64,000 nt of DNA from Typha latifolia (taxonomy: Eukaryota; Streptophyta; Magnoliopsida; Poales; Typhaceae). A program made the position numbers and the translations under genes. Each line of letters starts with the position of its first letter. Positions within the stretch are counted from its first letter, which is position 1. The notes beneath the pieces were generated by a model, which had not been told where the DNA came from, searched no databases, and saw nothing but the letters and a program-made list of their open reading frames with translations. The DNA lies in contig CM034100.1 in assembly GCA_019914945.1 (NCBI GenBank), positions 447,209-511,208 of the forward strand. The letters are read 5' to 3'. Positions 1 to 12,132 of the stretch are shown one piece after another.

Positions 1-1150
1 TGGCTAGCAAGGTGCCGCTTTGGCTTGCTGTGGCTCTCAAGAAACGAGGGAAATGCACTATTCGTACGCCGGATTGGATGACAGTTGGTGAGACTTTCTT
101 CTCCTTAGCCTTGCAAATTTCCTTACGCCTATAATTCACGTGACTAAACACTTTAAGTGTGAGACGCCCTTTAGTGTACTTATTTGCCATCAGAGATTAT
201 TCATTTAGATCATAATGAAGTCCTTTCTTGCTTTCTTGTTTGGTGCTTTTGCTAGAGAGGTTGACACAGGTGCTGGAAGCTGAACGAGAGTCGCCTAGAG
301 AATTTCAACCACTGCCTTTCCATTATGTTGATATCTCAAGGCTTTTGTTTGACCAGTATGTGACTAGAACCATGTTTTTTGTTTCTACAGTCTTTTGTCG
401 TTGTTACAACATTGCTGATGCAAAACCTAATTTTATTGTTTCCAGTGCTCGTGATGATATCCCGGATGCATACATGGTGAGTTTCAAACATGCTTACAGA
501 TTATATGTGCTTATGGTTTTCCTTGAGTACTTCATTATCAGATTTATGATACCACAGGTGAGATCTTTGATCGAGGACATTAGAGATGTAAGGTTTCATA
601 AGGTAGAAACCGGCTTAGAGATGATATCTGGTCGTACATATGCAGTAAAAGTACGTGCATTTGACTCCATATTTATATCTCTTAAAATTCCAAATTTTCT
701 TTTTCCTGTCTAGTTGATTTGTTACTGGAGAATTCCTCATTATCTTATGATCAAAGAGTAATTACCTTACTGTATTTTGCTTTTTCCAGCTCAAAAATCT
801 CTCTGCAATGGAAGTAAATATTGTGCGCCCTTTCATGGTTAGAACCTTGCAGGCTTTCTATAAACATGATAGCCCAGAAATGACTCAACAAGAAGATTTT
901 GTGGGAAGCAGAAGACCACAAGTGGCTGATCGAGCTCCGCGAGTAAGTTGGTTCATTTCTTGATAAGTTGGCAGCTAACTTTTCACTCACTCCATTAACA
1001 AAATTTTTGTTGCATCATATAATTCAAATTGAAATGCAGGAAATAAGTGTAACTTTTATCACTTTTGGCAAACAAACTGGTTAGGAAGTGTATTTCTTTT
1101 TTCACTAACTCATATATTTGTATTTTCAGAGAGATTTAAGGCCAAGATGA
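1..1150 (+). CDS. PSF2: GINS complex subunit PSF2 (5' end outside window)
   Basis: Subunit of the GINS tetramer (SLD5-PSF1-PSF2-PSF3), which joins CDC45 and MCM2-7 as the nuclear replicative helicase. I read six exons: 1-87 (partial, codons in frame from base 3), 256-355, 446-476, 558-650, 790-942 and 1130-1150, all with GT-AG borders and matching phases. Recognisable PSF2 segments are [45 protein letters not shown] and [16 protein letters not shown], ending in a basic, Pro/Arg-rich tail (RDLRPR, then TGA at 1148-1150). Only the N-terminus with the start codon is missing, beyond the left edge. The family assignment is firm. The short third exon (31 nt) rests on splice signals alone. Confidence 0.93.
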
Positions 1151-4100
1151 TTACGTATGTCTTCTCCCATAATCATTGAAAATTTGATTCCAGATGGAAC
1201 TTTTCATCAGATGAAGAAAATGTAGATGCATCAATGAAGGTAGATATTTTTTTTTTCTTTGCAGTAGAATTTTTCTTTCTAATTAAGCTATCTGTTGAAT
1301 AGAGTTGGCAAATGCTGCTTTTCTTAAGACATCCATTTATATTCAGTAACAGAGTTTTCATAGAATATATTCTATGTTACAAGGCATGTAACACTATATA
1401 GCAGAATCCCTCATGGGAGCCTGGTTATTCTGGCCCAGTTTTGAGTGTCAACACTTGATCCAACTTTGGTTATCATCTTTTTTTGGCAGACCTGCACTTT
1501 TAGCCTTTACTTCCTCATTGTTGTGCATGCTGCCCGTTACCGGAAAAGCAAGATTGTTTTCAGAGTTTTGTTTGTCCATTATTGCAAGCAACAGCTATTA
1601 AGTCCATATCCGTACAGCAAGGATCCTAGGATGATAATTATACTAGATGCTTCAATTAGATGAACCTATGAAGGTTTTGTTCCATTAATACTTTCCTGTT
1701 ATAATGAGGCCTGGTAGAAAAGTTCACTGCTAAATGTATCAATAATTCCAGTTCACTTGTTGATAGAAGATGATGAATATTTGTCTTACTGGTTACTACG
1801 AAGAAAGATTCCCATCACTATATTAAATTCACAAACTGTTGAATGAGTGCAGGTTTACATATAAATGAGAAAAAAAATATTTTTAATTTTCTAATTACTC
1901 AATAATTAATACTTTGGGGAATAGACAGTTTCATATCTGGACAACAGATTAAAAAAAACTCCCGGGTTGGGGCTGGAATTATTAGAAATTGCTTTCTACT
2001 TAAGTTTCCACTGAAAGTGCATCCATGATTTTCAACCTATTACTGCAAATTCCATGTATAGGATTTTGATTACTTAATCTCTACCATAATCTAGACATTT
2101 CACTAGTGTAAGACTTAACATTATTAATAATTGAAGATATTAATAGCCAAAAGATATGTTGTTTGTCCTTTATTAGTGGAGCATTCTTTGGTTTGAAACT
2201 CTATAAGGGATAATGTTTTATACACTTTATGAAATTGTGAGACTGGGTTCTTTAGAGGTCTGCAGAGACAAGGCCATTTGTGCTCTTGTTTAGTCTCATT
2301 ACTGGTTGTTGACCTTGGCTATTCAATTATGGGTTTAATCATCCTTTCCTCGCTAACTTTTGTGAGTAAGACCTATTTGGCTTTGAAAATTTATATAAGC
2401 AATTATCTTCTTTTGGGTTAAGTCTTAAGAATGAAATTGTTCATCTGGTTTTTCATTGAATTCTTGGTTGTTTTGTGGGATGGTGGTCACGAGGTCAGTA
2501 GCAGTTAGATTGATTAGTTCTTTGCACGTACAACCTGTGAAATTATAGAGATCCCAATCCAAGTGAATTGTATCCACCGGTTATTTTATTTTAGTGACAC
2601 AATGTTTGAACTGTCACCTGGGATGTTTCTAGTTGATAAAAAGGTTTGAATAATCTATTATGAGACTCTACTGGCTTTAGTTAGTTAGTTTTTTTTTTTT
2701 TTCCATTTCTTTCAGAAGATTTTGCCTTCCATCATATTCTAGAGTCTAGACGCCTCTTTTGAAATGTACTTTGCCTCTTCTCTTTCATGCGAAGTTGCTG
2801 GATCATGGTTACCTTTTTTTAATCTGTCACAGCCAGTAAGTTTGGGGAAAAAAAAGGCAAAATTAATCTCTCGCTAGAGACTATCCAAGAGAAGCTTCTT
2901 TTTTTTTTTCTTCTGCATTCTGGGTGCAACTTGTAGTAATCATTTGTCATAAAATTCAAGGATAAAATGTTCAACTCTCATGCTTTATTTTTGTAGGATC
3001 ACACTTCCGTATACGAGATTTGTAATTCTTGAACATATTGATTATTTTTCTGAATTAGAGGGTGAAATTTTCAATTTGACGTGCTTCAGGATGCTAATAA
3101 GATCCAATTTTCTTCCTAATGTGGAGTTTATCTTTTGAGCTTCCGGTAGTAATTACTCTTCTCTTTAGCTCGGAGGCACTTCTTCTAAAGCATCGGGATT
3201 GGAAAACGTGATCGATGTCAGATCGTCAGAGCCCATCTCATATTTCCCTTCCGCACCACGAATACGATTCATAGCAGCCATGAGATCAGGTGGCCGGTGG
3301 CCCTCATGCATGAGGATAAGGACATCTATTTTAGTGAGTGCAACCAAATGATTGGCCAATGGATGGCCTCCTATTTATGCATACATTGCGAAAGGATTTC
3401 TTCCTCATCATGATAAATCCATGTCTTTATTATTATCGAGTCACGATTTTATTATCTTCACAATTTTTGTTTTGGCAAGTTGATCATCAAGTGGCAGTAA
3501 CCAAATTGCAAGTAGACCATAAGTATAAAAACTTTTGGCATTTTTTTTAGCTACTTTAACAACTGCCATTTTTTATATTATATAGTTACCATGTCCTAGC
3601 GAGTTAACCTGTTCGTTTCTGTTTCTCTAGATTTTGATAATATTTAAAATTATGTGCTTAGTGCACGTGTGGTGGTGTACTATTCTTTTATTGCATGGTA
3701 CTCAAGAGAATAATTTTATATATCTTTTCTGCAACCAAGACTGCAGTAAGAAGTTGCCTGCGCATTAAAAATAAAAAATAAAAAATAAAAAATTATTGGA
3801 GGGGGTTGGCATGGTAGACCATCTCTAATTTCTTGGCAGGAGATTGAATTAAATATGGCATCGTTTACATAGTCAATGCTTAGGTATTGATGATCTCCAC
3901 AGTAACACAAAATGCTTTGCCCTTGGAGTCATGCATGTTGTATGGCTGGTATTGATGACCAGCTCCATTGAGCATTGTATTACTTGCCGTGTAACCAAAA
4001 TTCTCAGCACGCGATAAGCAGCAAGTGGGACAGTTGCATTTGCGAGTCAAAGGAGAAAGACTGAAACAAGTATAGTTGATGAGTATGAATGAGTAATTTA

Positions 4101-5784
4101 TATACACGTTAGACGAATTGGGTTCTCTCTCTTAGAAAGAAATAGTCACCGTATAAAGAGAATTTGATTTTTTTTTTTTAAATATATATATTTAGGAAAG
4201 AAGCGAGGAATTCAACGGTCCGGGCGCGTGAAACCCTTTTGTGTGGGTCCCACAGGGGAGTCATTTAGTAGGCGTGGCCCGGACACGGCTTCCTCGCTGT
4301 CTCGAACTCCCGAAACTTGGTCCGCAAGGCATTCATTCGCATTTAAACTTTTCGTAAAGTCTTCGAATTTACCGGAATGCCCTCGTAGGCCCCATGTGAT
4401 GCGACGGTGCCGTCCTCTGCTCTTTCTTTCTTCCTCGTCAAGTCGTTCCATATGATTGACCTACTACCTCCTTAACGATCAAATTTAAATATTTGCCTAT
4501 TTATAATAATTGATTTGGAGCCACATGTTGGCGATATATATCCAGCTCACCACCCTCGACAATACCTACAAATAAATATTCATCATTATTCCTTTGCACT
4601 AACTCCATCTTTTATCGCATGCTTCCTGTGTGTTTCTTGTCTACAAATTCTCTATATAAGGATAGTTGAACTTGTGACTCTATACATTATATCTCTATAT
4701 TAATTTATCTTGTTAGAAATTTTGCAATATTAAATCTGACTGGCAGCTATTATCAGAACAATTGAAATTAATTTATTATAAATATTGTCTGCAGCTAATT
4801 CTTTTGGTCGACACAGGCAGAGGGGGAGGACCATGAGAAAGGGAAGTCCGAACGAGCACGTCGTCAAACTATAAATTGCGGTCCAAGTTGGATCCTGATC
4901 TTTTACTCTAATTTTGGATTAGTAGATCTGCCTGCGTCTCATAGTGATAATTAATCTCTCTTTTTTCACATAAACTTACACAAACATTTATTTGGTAATA
5001 CATTTGGAATTTTTTTTTTAAACGGGGCATGTACAATGAACCCAAAAAAAAAAATTCTCTGTACATTTTCTTTTGTTCCTCCTCTACCACCGCCCCTTAA
5101 TAATGCTGATTGTAACAATTAACATACCTATTTATGAATCATAGCCAACGGAAAAAGGGAAGTAGGAAACGATTAATTAATTACACCACAATTTATCCGT
5201 GCCTAATTAGTGATTAGCCCATATTTAGTTAAGGGGCAGTTGTGACAGCCGAACTACATGTCCCACTGGCCCTAAATTTGGCCAAAGCCTCCGCAGCAAG
5301 GAACGGTCCGATCTGCCCGGATCGCCAAACGGACGGATGCGATCGCACGGAGTTTTAAAAAAAAAAAGAATATCGAACGGGGTGTTTATCCTTTTCCCGC
5401 CGAAGGAAAAGGAACTCCCCCGACACCTTCGAGGACATTATCGTCATTTCGTACCGTCGGTGGCGTGTTTATATATATATGTGTGTGTGGCGACCGCCTT
5501 CCTATGGCTTTCGCGTCTCGACCCATTCCTTCCTTCCTCCCCTCTCCCGTCTTATCCCTCTCATTTCGTATTCGTGAATACGTTTTTCTTCAAATTTATC
5601 ACCGTTTGAGAGGAGATTAGGTCTCGGGGTCTTGAATCTTTCGTCGATATAACGTGAATTCCGAATCGCCTCCCGGTGTATAGATTCTCGTTTCCGCCGA
5701 GGAATTCGCGCTCGTTTATGGGATTTTGATCGAAAAAAGGGTTTTTTCTTTAGGGCTACAATTAGGGCTTCGGCTTCCGATCTC
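1151..5784. other. PSF2 3' flank and intergenic region upstream of the DUF506 gene
   Basis: No gene is recognised here. The first several hundred bases are probably PSF2 3' UTR and flank. The rest is AT-rich with short T and A tracts and an AAAAT-type simple repeat near 3768-3800. A 60-codon open stretch on the minus strand (3165-3359) and a cysteine-bearing one (about 3880-4107) look faintly coding but have no ATG-led model and match no family I know. A GC-richer patch lies at about 4205-4455. The last 300 bases before 5785 are probably DUF506 promoter and 5' UTR. Confidence 0.5.
5468..5480 (+). promoter_or_regulatory. Candidate TATA box of the DUF506 gene
   Basis: A TATATATATA tract lies about 300 bases upstream of the ATG at 5785, followed by a CT-rich stretch that could hold the transcription start. 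It is the only clear TATA-like tract close upstream. The position is plausible but unproven, since AT dinucleotide runs also occur by chance in this genome. Confidence 0.35.
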
Positions 5785-8444
5785 ATGCTTTTAGCGAAGG
5801 AGTTCGGGATCCGGGTTGGGGAAACGTTGTCGCCGACGGCAGTCTCGCGGCGGCGTCCCGCCAAGCTGGGGCCCTGGGGATTGGATCCGCGGATGGCCAC
5901 TGGCTCCGGCGGAGTCAGGAGTGCCGCCGGCGATGGCGATTGCCGGATCTGCGCGTCCGTTGAGAACCTGTGGGTGAAGAGGAACGCTGGGGAGGGGAGG
6001 GAATTCGTGGGGCAGATCGGTGGGTTCAGCCACGAGAGCGAGCACGACTTGGCGATGATGGTGAGTGATTTCTTGGAGAATGGAAGCAGTGGTAATGAGT
6101 CACGGTATAGTAGTGATAGCGATTCGGGATTCCCTGATCTCGGGCACCTTGCCGAGAAGGTTTTGGTGAGTCCCAAATTTTAAATTTTGCAGCTTTTCTA
6201 GTCACTATGTTTAGCAGTTTATATGTTTTTGTTTGATAATTCTTTTTGCGTCCTCTTTAGGGATTTATTTATACTATTCTTGCTGATTAGTAGTGCTTCT
6301 CATCGCAACTTATATTGAGCTTTAGCACTTCTATGTAAATCTATGCGGTTTCAAAGTTTGAAATTTGCAACTGAAATATATAAAGAACTTTAAAGCAGTG
6401 AGGCGTCTGCACCTCACCCTCTGCATAAAAACGGAAGCTGCGGCTTTTTTAACTCCCTGATAGATGAGAATTGTACAAAGTTGCCTGATAATGGGAAAAT
6501 TCAAATGTCCAGTTATACACTATCCAAAGACAAACTTTAAAGGCCTACTTCATTGACCTAATGATCTTTTCATATATTATGTGTTTAGAGGAGAAGAAAA
6601 GGATAAACTTGAACCAGTCTTGATTGCATTAATGAGTGGGTCCTCAGTATCAAATCATAGTAAAACTCGTTAGTTTCTTCTGCTGCTTGTTTTTCCTTTA
6701 CTAATATTGGATGTATGAATGGCTTTTTCATGACTTAGTAGAAGTTTACCATCAATTTTATACCAATCCCCTTAGAGAAGAATATCCCACGATCTTGACC
6801 AATCTTTCGTAGTATTGGAGATCCCACTTTTTTCTATGAAGAGCGCTTCCATACTTTAAAATCAATCTGTCTTACAAAAATGTTACTGATTGAATAGTTT
6901 GTAAAGACTGTCAGCATTTTTCAAGAATGAAATTTATGCTTAGGTAAAAAGTATAATCTCAGTTCGACTAACTGAAACCACGCCAACAGTTTTCATGTTT
7001 AATGTTCATTGCTGGTGATATGTGATCCTCATTATTAGTCACATCATATGGTCCACAATTTATGTTGGTCACTGAAGAGTATTCCATTTGTTTCTGTCCG
7101 TAAAGTTGAGGTAGAAATGGTGCCCGAAAGTACTCAATTAAGGTAATAAAAAATTATGATAACTAATGATTTAATGTGTATACTCTAGTTTAGTATTGGC
7201 ACTGGAATGTAGGAGCACCATAGCTAGCGGATTAATTAGCTTTTTAACTGTAATGACATCCATAGTGGCTATATTTCAGACCACCCTACTGGTTAGCTGA
7301 CTTCAGCCCTTTTACCTTTCTTATGTTATGTGTGGTTCAAAGAGATTGATTACCTCTTTCAGCTTATGGTTGGGTTTGGATACTACTGAGGATTTCATAC
7401 TTCTGATAGCCACATTGATTATAGTTGTTTTCATGAAGAAGTTGGAATTGTTTCATTGGTGTATTGAAGTATTGAGGTGCGAAATGCTAGATTATTTTAT
7501 TTATTTGTTTTTCTATGTGAGTAAATATTTAATTATATATGAGCTAATTGTATCTATAATCTCATCCTTATGAATATGGCTCATCTAATTTTTTTTCAAC
7601 CAATGAATATCAATTTAGTTTCTTTTTTTTTTAATTTATTCTGCAGTTCTATAAACGAGCTGTTGATCAACACGAGAGTGATCTGCTTTCAGTTGTGCAT
7701 CCACTTTTGCTTTCTGTTAATAAGTCGGACCTTCGTACCGTCAAAAATGGTCCATGCAATGCCAGCTGTATTCGGCACTCGTTAGTCAAGCTCCTAAGAT
7801 CATCTGGTTGTGATGCTGCTGTATGCTCATCCAAATGGCAAGGCTTTGACAAAGTCCCTGGAGGTATTGTTTGTTAGAGCTTGTGTGTTGATCTTTCTAT
7901 GGAATTCTTTGACATTCCCATTGAACGGCTTTCAAAATGCTCCTGTTTATATTTAACAGGTGATCATGAATATATTGATGTGATTGTTGGTGGCAGCACT
8001 GGGGCTTCTGAGCGTCTGATCATTGAGATTGACTTCAGAAGCCACTTTGAAATAGCACGAGCGGTTGAATCATATGATGCGATTTTGAATTCCCTACCAG
8101 TGGTCTATGTTGGCACCCTTCCGAGACTTAAACAATTCTTGCAAGTTATGGTCGATGCTGCCAAATGTTCTCTCAAGCAGAACTCAATGCCGCTGCCTCC
8201 ATGGAGATCCTTGGCTTATCTGCAAGCAAAATGGCACTCTAAATATGAGAGAAAAACTAGTTTAGCTGGAAGAGACATCCATGATACCTGTTTTGATCAT
8301 AAGCAGTGCAAAGGACATTTGAAGAGGTTGAAATCTTCCTTGCAGCTAGAAATGGAAGCAGAACGTTTGTTGAAGCCTATTATCACTGACAAGAAATCGA
8401 GGGCAAAGTTTGAGAGGCGACGATTGTCCCTGCTCAGAAGTTAA
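5785..8444 (+). CDS. DUF506 family protein (PDDEXK-like fold, plant-specific)
   Basis: Three exons (5785-6165, 7647-7863, 7960-8444) join in phase to 360 residues. The order is typical of DUF506: an acidic, serine-rich segment (HDLAMMVSDFLENGS, then SRYSSDSDSGFPDL), a central cysteine-containing block around CNASCIRHSLVKLLRSSGCDAAVC and SKWQGFDKVPGG, then EYIDVIVGG, ERLIIEIDFRSHFEIAR and LPVVYVGTLPRLKQFL. The C-terminus is basic and ends in RRRLSLLRS. Pfam places the family in the PDDEXK nuclease-like clan, but to my knowledge no member has shown nuclease activity. Some Arabidopsis relatives are linked to phosphate-dependent root-hair growth. The upstream ATG at 5785 was taken; a second in-frame ATG at 5893 is possible. 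Intron 1 is about 1.5 kb. Confidence 0.88.
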
Positions 8445-11400
8445 TAAAGGTATTAAAAAACAGGGAGGAGGATTAATTCATTTTCCTGGTATAATAAATA
8501 GCGAAGAAAATACCGAGTGCTTTTTATTTTAACAAAAAATAGCCCTTTCTTCTGTCAATAAAGACGAGATGTCAGTTCTTTAGTCTACAGGTTTATCATG
8601 GCTAGCAATAGTAAAAATAAAGAGCCAAGTTTTTGAAGGCATATCAACTGAAGTATTGGATTTTATTCACTGCATTCCTCCTCTTAGTCAGCAGGAGGCC
8701 GACAAAGATAATTGCTCTTCTGGTCAACCTACTGAATTGCGTGTACTATAGTAATTTCTTCCATTTGGGTTATTAAATCATCCCTTCTTTTCTAACTTCT
8801 TCCCACACAGGAATTCTTTACATTTCTGGATAGCGAAAGAAACCTTTCTTTATCCACTTGTAGCTCTTCATATATATGTTGTTACAGACAGTTGTGACAC
8901 TTGTTTATATTGTCATTCTGTTGCAATGAATTTGCTGTTGGATGGTCAATGCACCTGTTGCCCTATTTTATTTAATCAGTGCTCGTTATGGAGTTATTTA
9001 CTAGCATTATTGTACTCAATTAGGTAGAGTGGCCTGTCTCTCTATATTTTTTATGTGGAAAGATGTGAAATTTTGGTTCAACCTTGATCCAGTGATTGAA
9101 CAGCTCTCCTCCTCTTGCCATACCATTTGATCATTGATAGGTGGCAGAAAGGATAAGATAAGGACCTCACCTCCAATCTAGGTGGTCATTCCTCTTTATT
9201 TAGAATAGTAGCCAAACGCCATATTTATTGCTTTCCCTGTCTGAAAACATTGTAAGCAATAGAGATAATGCCAACCTTGATCTGCAAAAAAAGAAAGAAG
9301 TTAAAAGACAATAAATAAGGGTTTTCTTCTTTGAAAAATAGGCATCAAAAATTAAATGCACAGCTTCATTAGAAGTGTAGCACAGTAAAAGTAATATTAG
9401 CCTTTCCAAAACTATATACCACACACTACAACCTACATCCATTTATTGCATTAGGGAACATCGCAATATTCAAACGAACGAAAAATACAAACACTAACCA
9501 CCACTTATCTAATGCATCACATGACCCACAATCACGATCAAACATTTGCCACCACTAATAACTATAACATTACCCAATTCAAATATAATTCCATTACATA
9601 CAAAATAAAAGTATAAACTTTGGGCGTCTACAACATTAAAAAAAAAAAAAAAATCTCTCCTCAAATCAACATATGCTCTCCCTTAGCAGAACCAACTATC
9701 GAGTCTTCATCCAGTATCATTGGATTCTGCTCATTGTCAGTATGCAACAATTTTCGAACCTTATAATCCTCCTTCTCTCCTGGCGTATCTGTCAAACATT
9801 AACACAATATTTTTATACTAAAAATAAACCTCCACACTACCCCCATCAATTGGCAGCAAACACATGCACAGTATTCTTCACGTAGTTTACAAGGTCCTAT
9901 TCTTCTAGTAACAAATTATCATCCAAAAATCTAACACACTTCATAATCCGGTCTCTATTATTTAAAATCTTTGCCATTATCACCTCAGTGTCTAAGCCAC
10001 CTTTAACAGCCCTAGAAATCATACTGCAAGGCTGCAATCTCCAATCTAAACATCCTTCCAAAAATTCACAGACCTGTCAGATCCATCTTTTCAATTCAAT
10101 CTTATCTTAAAAACAGCCCTACTCCCGTCTAACTTCCCTTTTCTTGTAGGAATAAACAACCAATTGTAAGATTATCCACAAAGAATGAGGTTGGAGTGAT
10201 TCATGAATATCTAATATGGGTTTGATGTTATCCCTTCTTCTAGAAAGTGGAAAGAGACACCAACCTAGAACTATTCTATCAATAGTGCAAGAACAAGAGC
10301 AGTGCTAAACTTTTTCTTTCTTTCTTCCATCACTTCCTATCAACTGAGAGAAACATTTCCATGGTTAGCTGATGAGGTCTCTTCTTTCTCGACTCCTTAG
10401 AATTATGGCTCTTCTTTAGGCCTTTTCCACTCTGCTTATGTAACTCCTCCCTTCATTGGTTTCTAAGGTAGTTGTGTGATGTCTAGCTACCATAAAGGTT
10501 CTCTTGGGTTTGGTGAGATCTTATCATAAAAATTAAAAAGTCCCCATTGATGGATCCTCTTTTCTTCTTGGAAAAGAAGAAGAAGAAGAAGAAGAAGAAC
10601 ATGTCTAATGGATTCTTCTTTCTCATTTGCATTTGTTTATTCTTTGCATAGATTGACTTTATGTGGTTCTTCTAACTCTGGCTGTTCTTAGACATTTACC
10701 ATCCGATGAAGAATGAGAGCTGATTAGGTGGCGAATATTTTTTTATATTTTAGATAGATTATTTTTGTGAGAGGGCAAATAATTCGATCCATCAAAATTA
10801 TTTAGATTTGTAACTAGTTAATCTAAATCAATTCCTCTTAAGGTGGCAAAGGGCAGAGAAAGAATTATACTTGAGGAATTATCAGCAAAAGAGCACTTAA
10901 TCTAAAAAAAAACTGTCAAAAAGGCAGAAGGACTAAATAATAACAAGTGCCTTTCAATTTTTTGCTCATCTAACACTGTTGTTTATATAAGTTATTTGAT
11001 AAGCTTTAGAACTAATCCTAACTTAATTCTAATTATAAATTCAATAGTCTAGTAAGTAAACGACATGTGTCTCGCGTGTGTACCTAATAAAAGTCCAATA
11101 CACACTTACATATAAAAATTGTTAAACTATTAGGTGAAAGTATAGAATTGAATTCTCCTTCAAAAGGTTGAAGGAGGATATAGAGGGAGAAAAAAAGAAA
11201 TACTATTGGAAACTTTTCAATATTGAAATGCCTCGGCGAGCTAATTTTTATTTTATTTTTCTAAAATAAAGGGGCTGATGTGGGAAAGTTTGAATGAGGA
11301 ATTAAATAAAAAAAAATTAGCGAGCTTAAATAAAGAGGTCATAAAATTCAAAAGTCAAGGAGAAATATTAAAAAACAAAAAAGGTCTCATATGTACCCTT

Positions 11401-12132
11401 TCAAAATTTTTATTTATTATTCATACTCCTCCAAAAATAATATTTCGAAAAGTAATTTCAAGCAAAAAATATAAAAAATAAAAAATAAAAAATAAAAAAT
11501 ATTTACGCAAAGAGAAAATTCAGAAAGATATAAATAAGAATATGTAGAGGGGTATATATGTAAAAAAAACCAACAAAAAGATCAGATTCCCCAAATCACA
11601 CACACACACACAGACACACACAAAAAAAAAAAAAAAGTGGGAGTGGACATATCATCGAGGTATCAGCTTATGTGAGAGGGGCTTGCACGGATCCAAAATC
11701 CGGAGTGAACGTATCATTAGAACAGTCTACGAAATACGGTAGCACCGATTAATTCGTACGTACTACCAAGTGAGAGAGCACGGGGCGAGGCAAAATAAGG
11801 GGTGGAAATAGCAGCAACTAGCGTTGTGGGCCAATACACCGCCTTAGCCCTCCTTATATTTGTAATCGCAAGCTAAAGGCAGCAAAAGACTATTTACTCC
11901 TCCAAACCAAGGAGTTAGAAATGGCTGTCGCGATTCTTCTCCACCATTATTAGATTTCGCCGAGCCCTAGAAAAGAGGAGAAGGGAATCGAATAAGAAGC
12001 CTTAGGGGGCTCGATTGCATCCCCTTGCGCGATTCCCTCGTGATTTGTAGATTCTTCCGCTTCTTGATCGCAAGGCTGGGGCGGGGGAGCTCTCGATCGG
12101 GGCACTGGAGTTGCGCGGTTTGGCTTCGGCTC
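8445..12132. other. Intergenic region between the DUF506 gene and PRT6
   Basis: AT-rich with no convincing ORF. The first few hundred bases are presumably DUF506 3' UTR. Simple repeats include a GAA run (about 10571-10599), an AAAAT run (about 11466-11505) and a CA run (about 11600-11620). The last 150-250 bases are GC-richer and probably form the PRT6 promoter and 5' UTR. Sections around 9450-10150 have a base composition like decayed repeat DNA, but I could not assign a family. Confidence 0.5.

Noticed and set aside
5502..6176. 224-codon open frame on the minus strand
   Set aside because: It lies antisense over the GC-rich first exon and leader of the DUF506 gene, is Arg/Pro/Ser-rich and matches no family. 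GC-rich exons commonly leave such open antisense frames.
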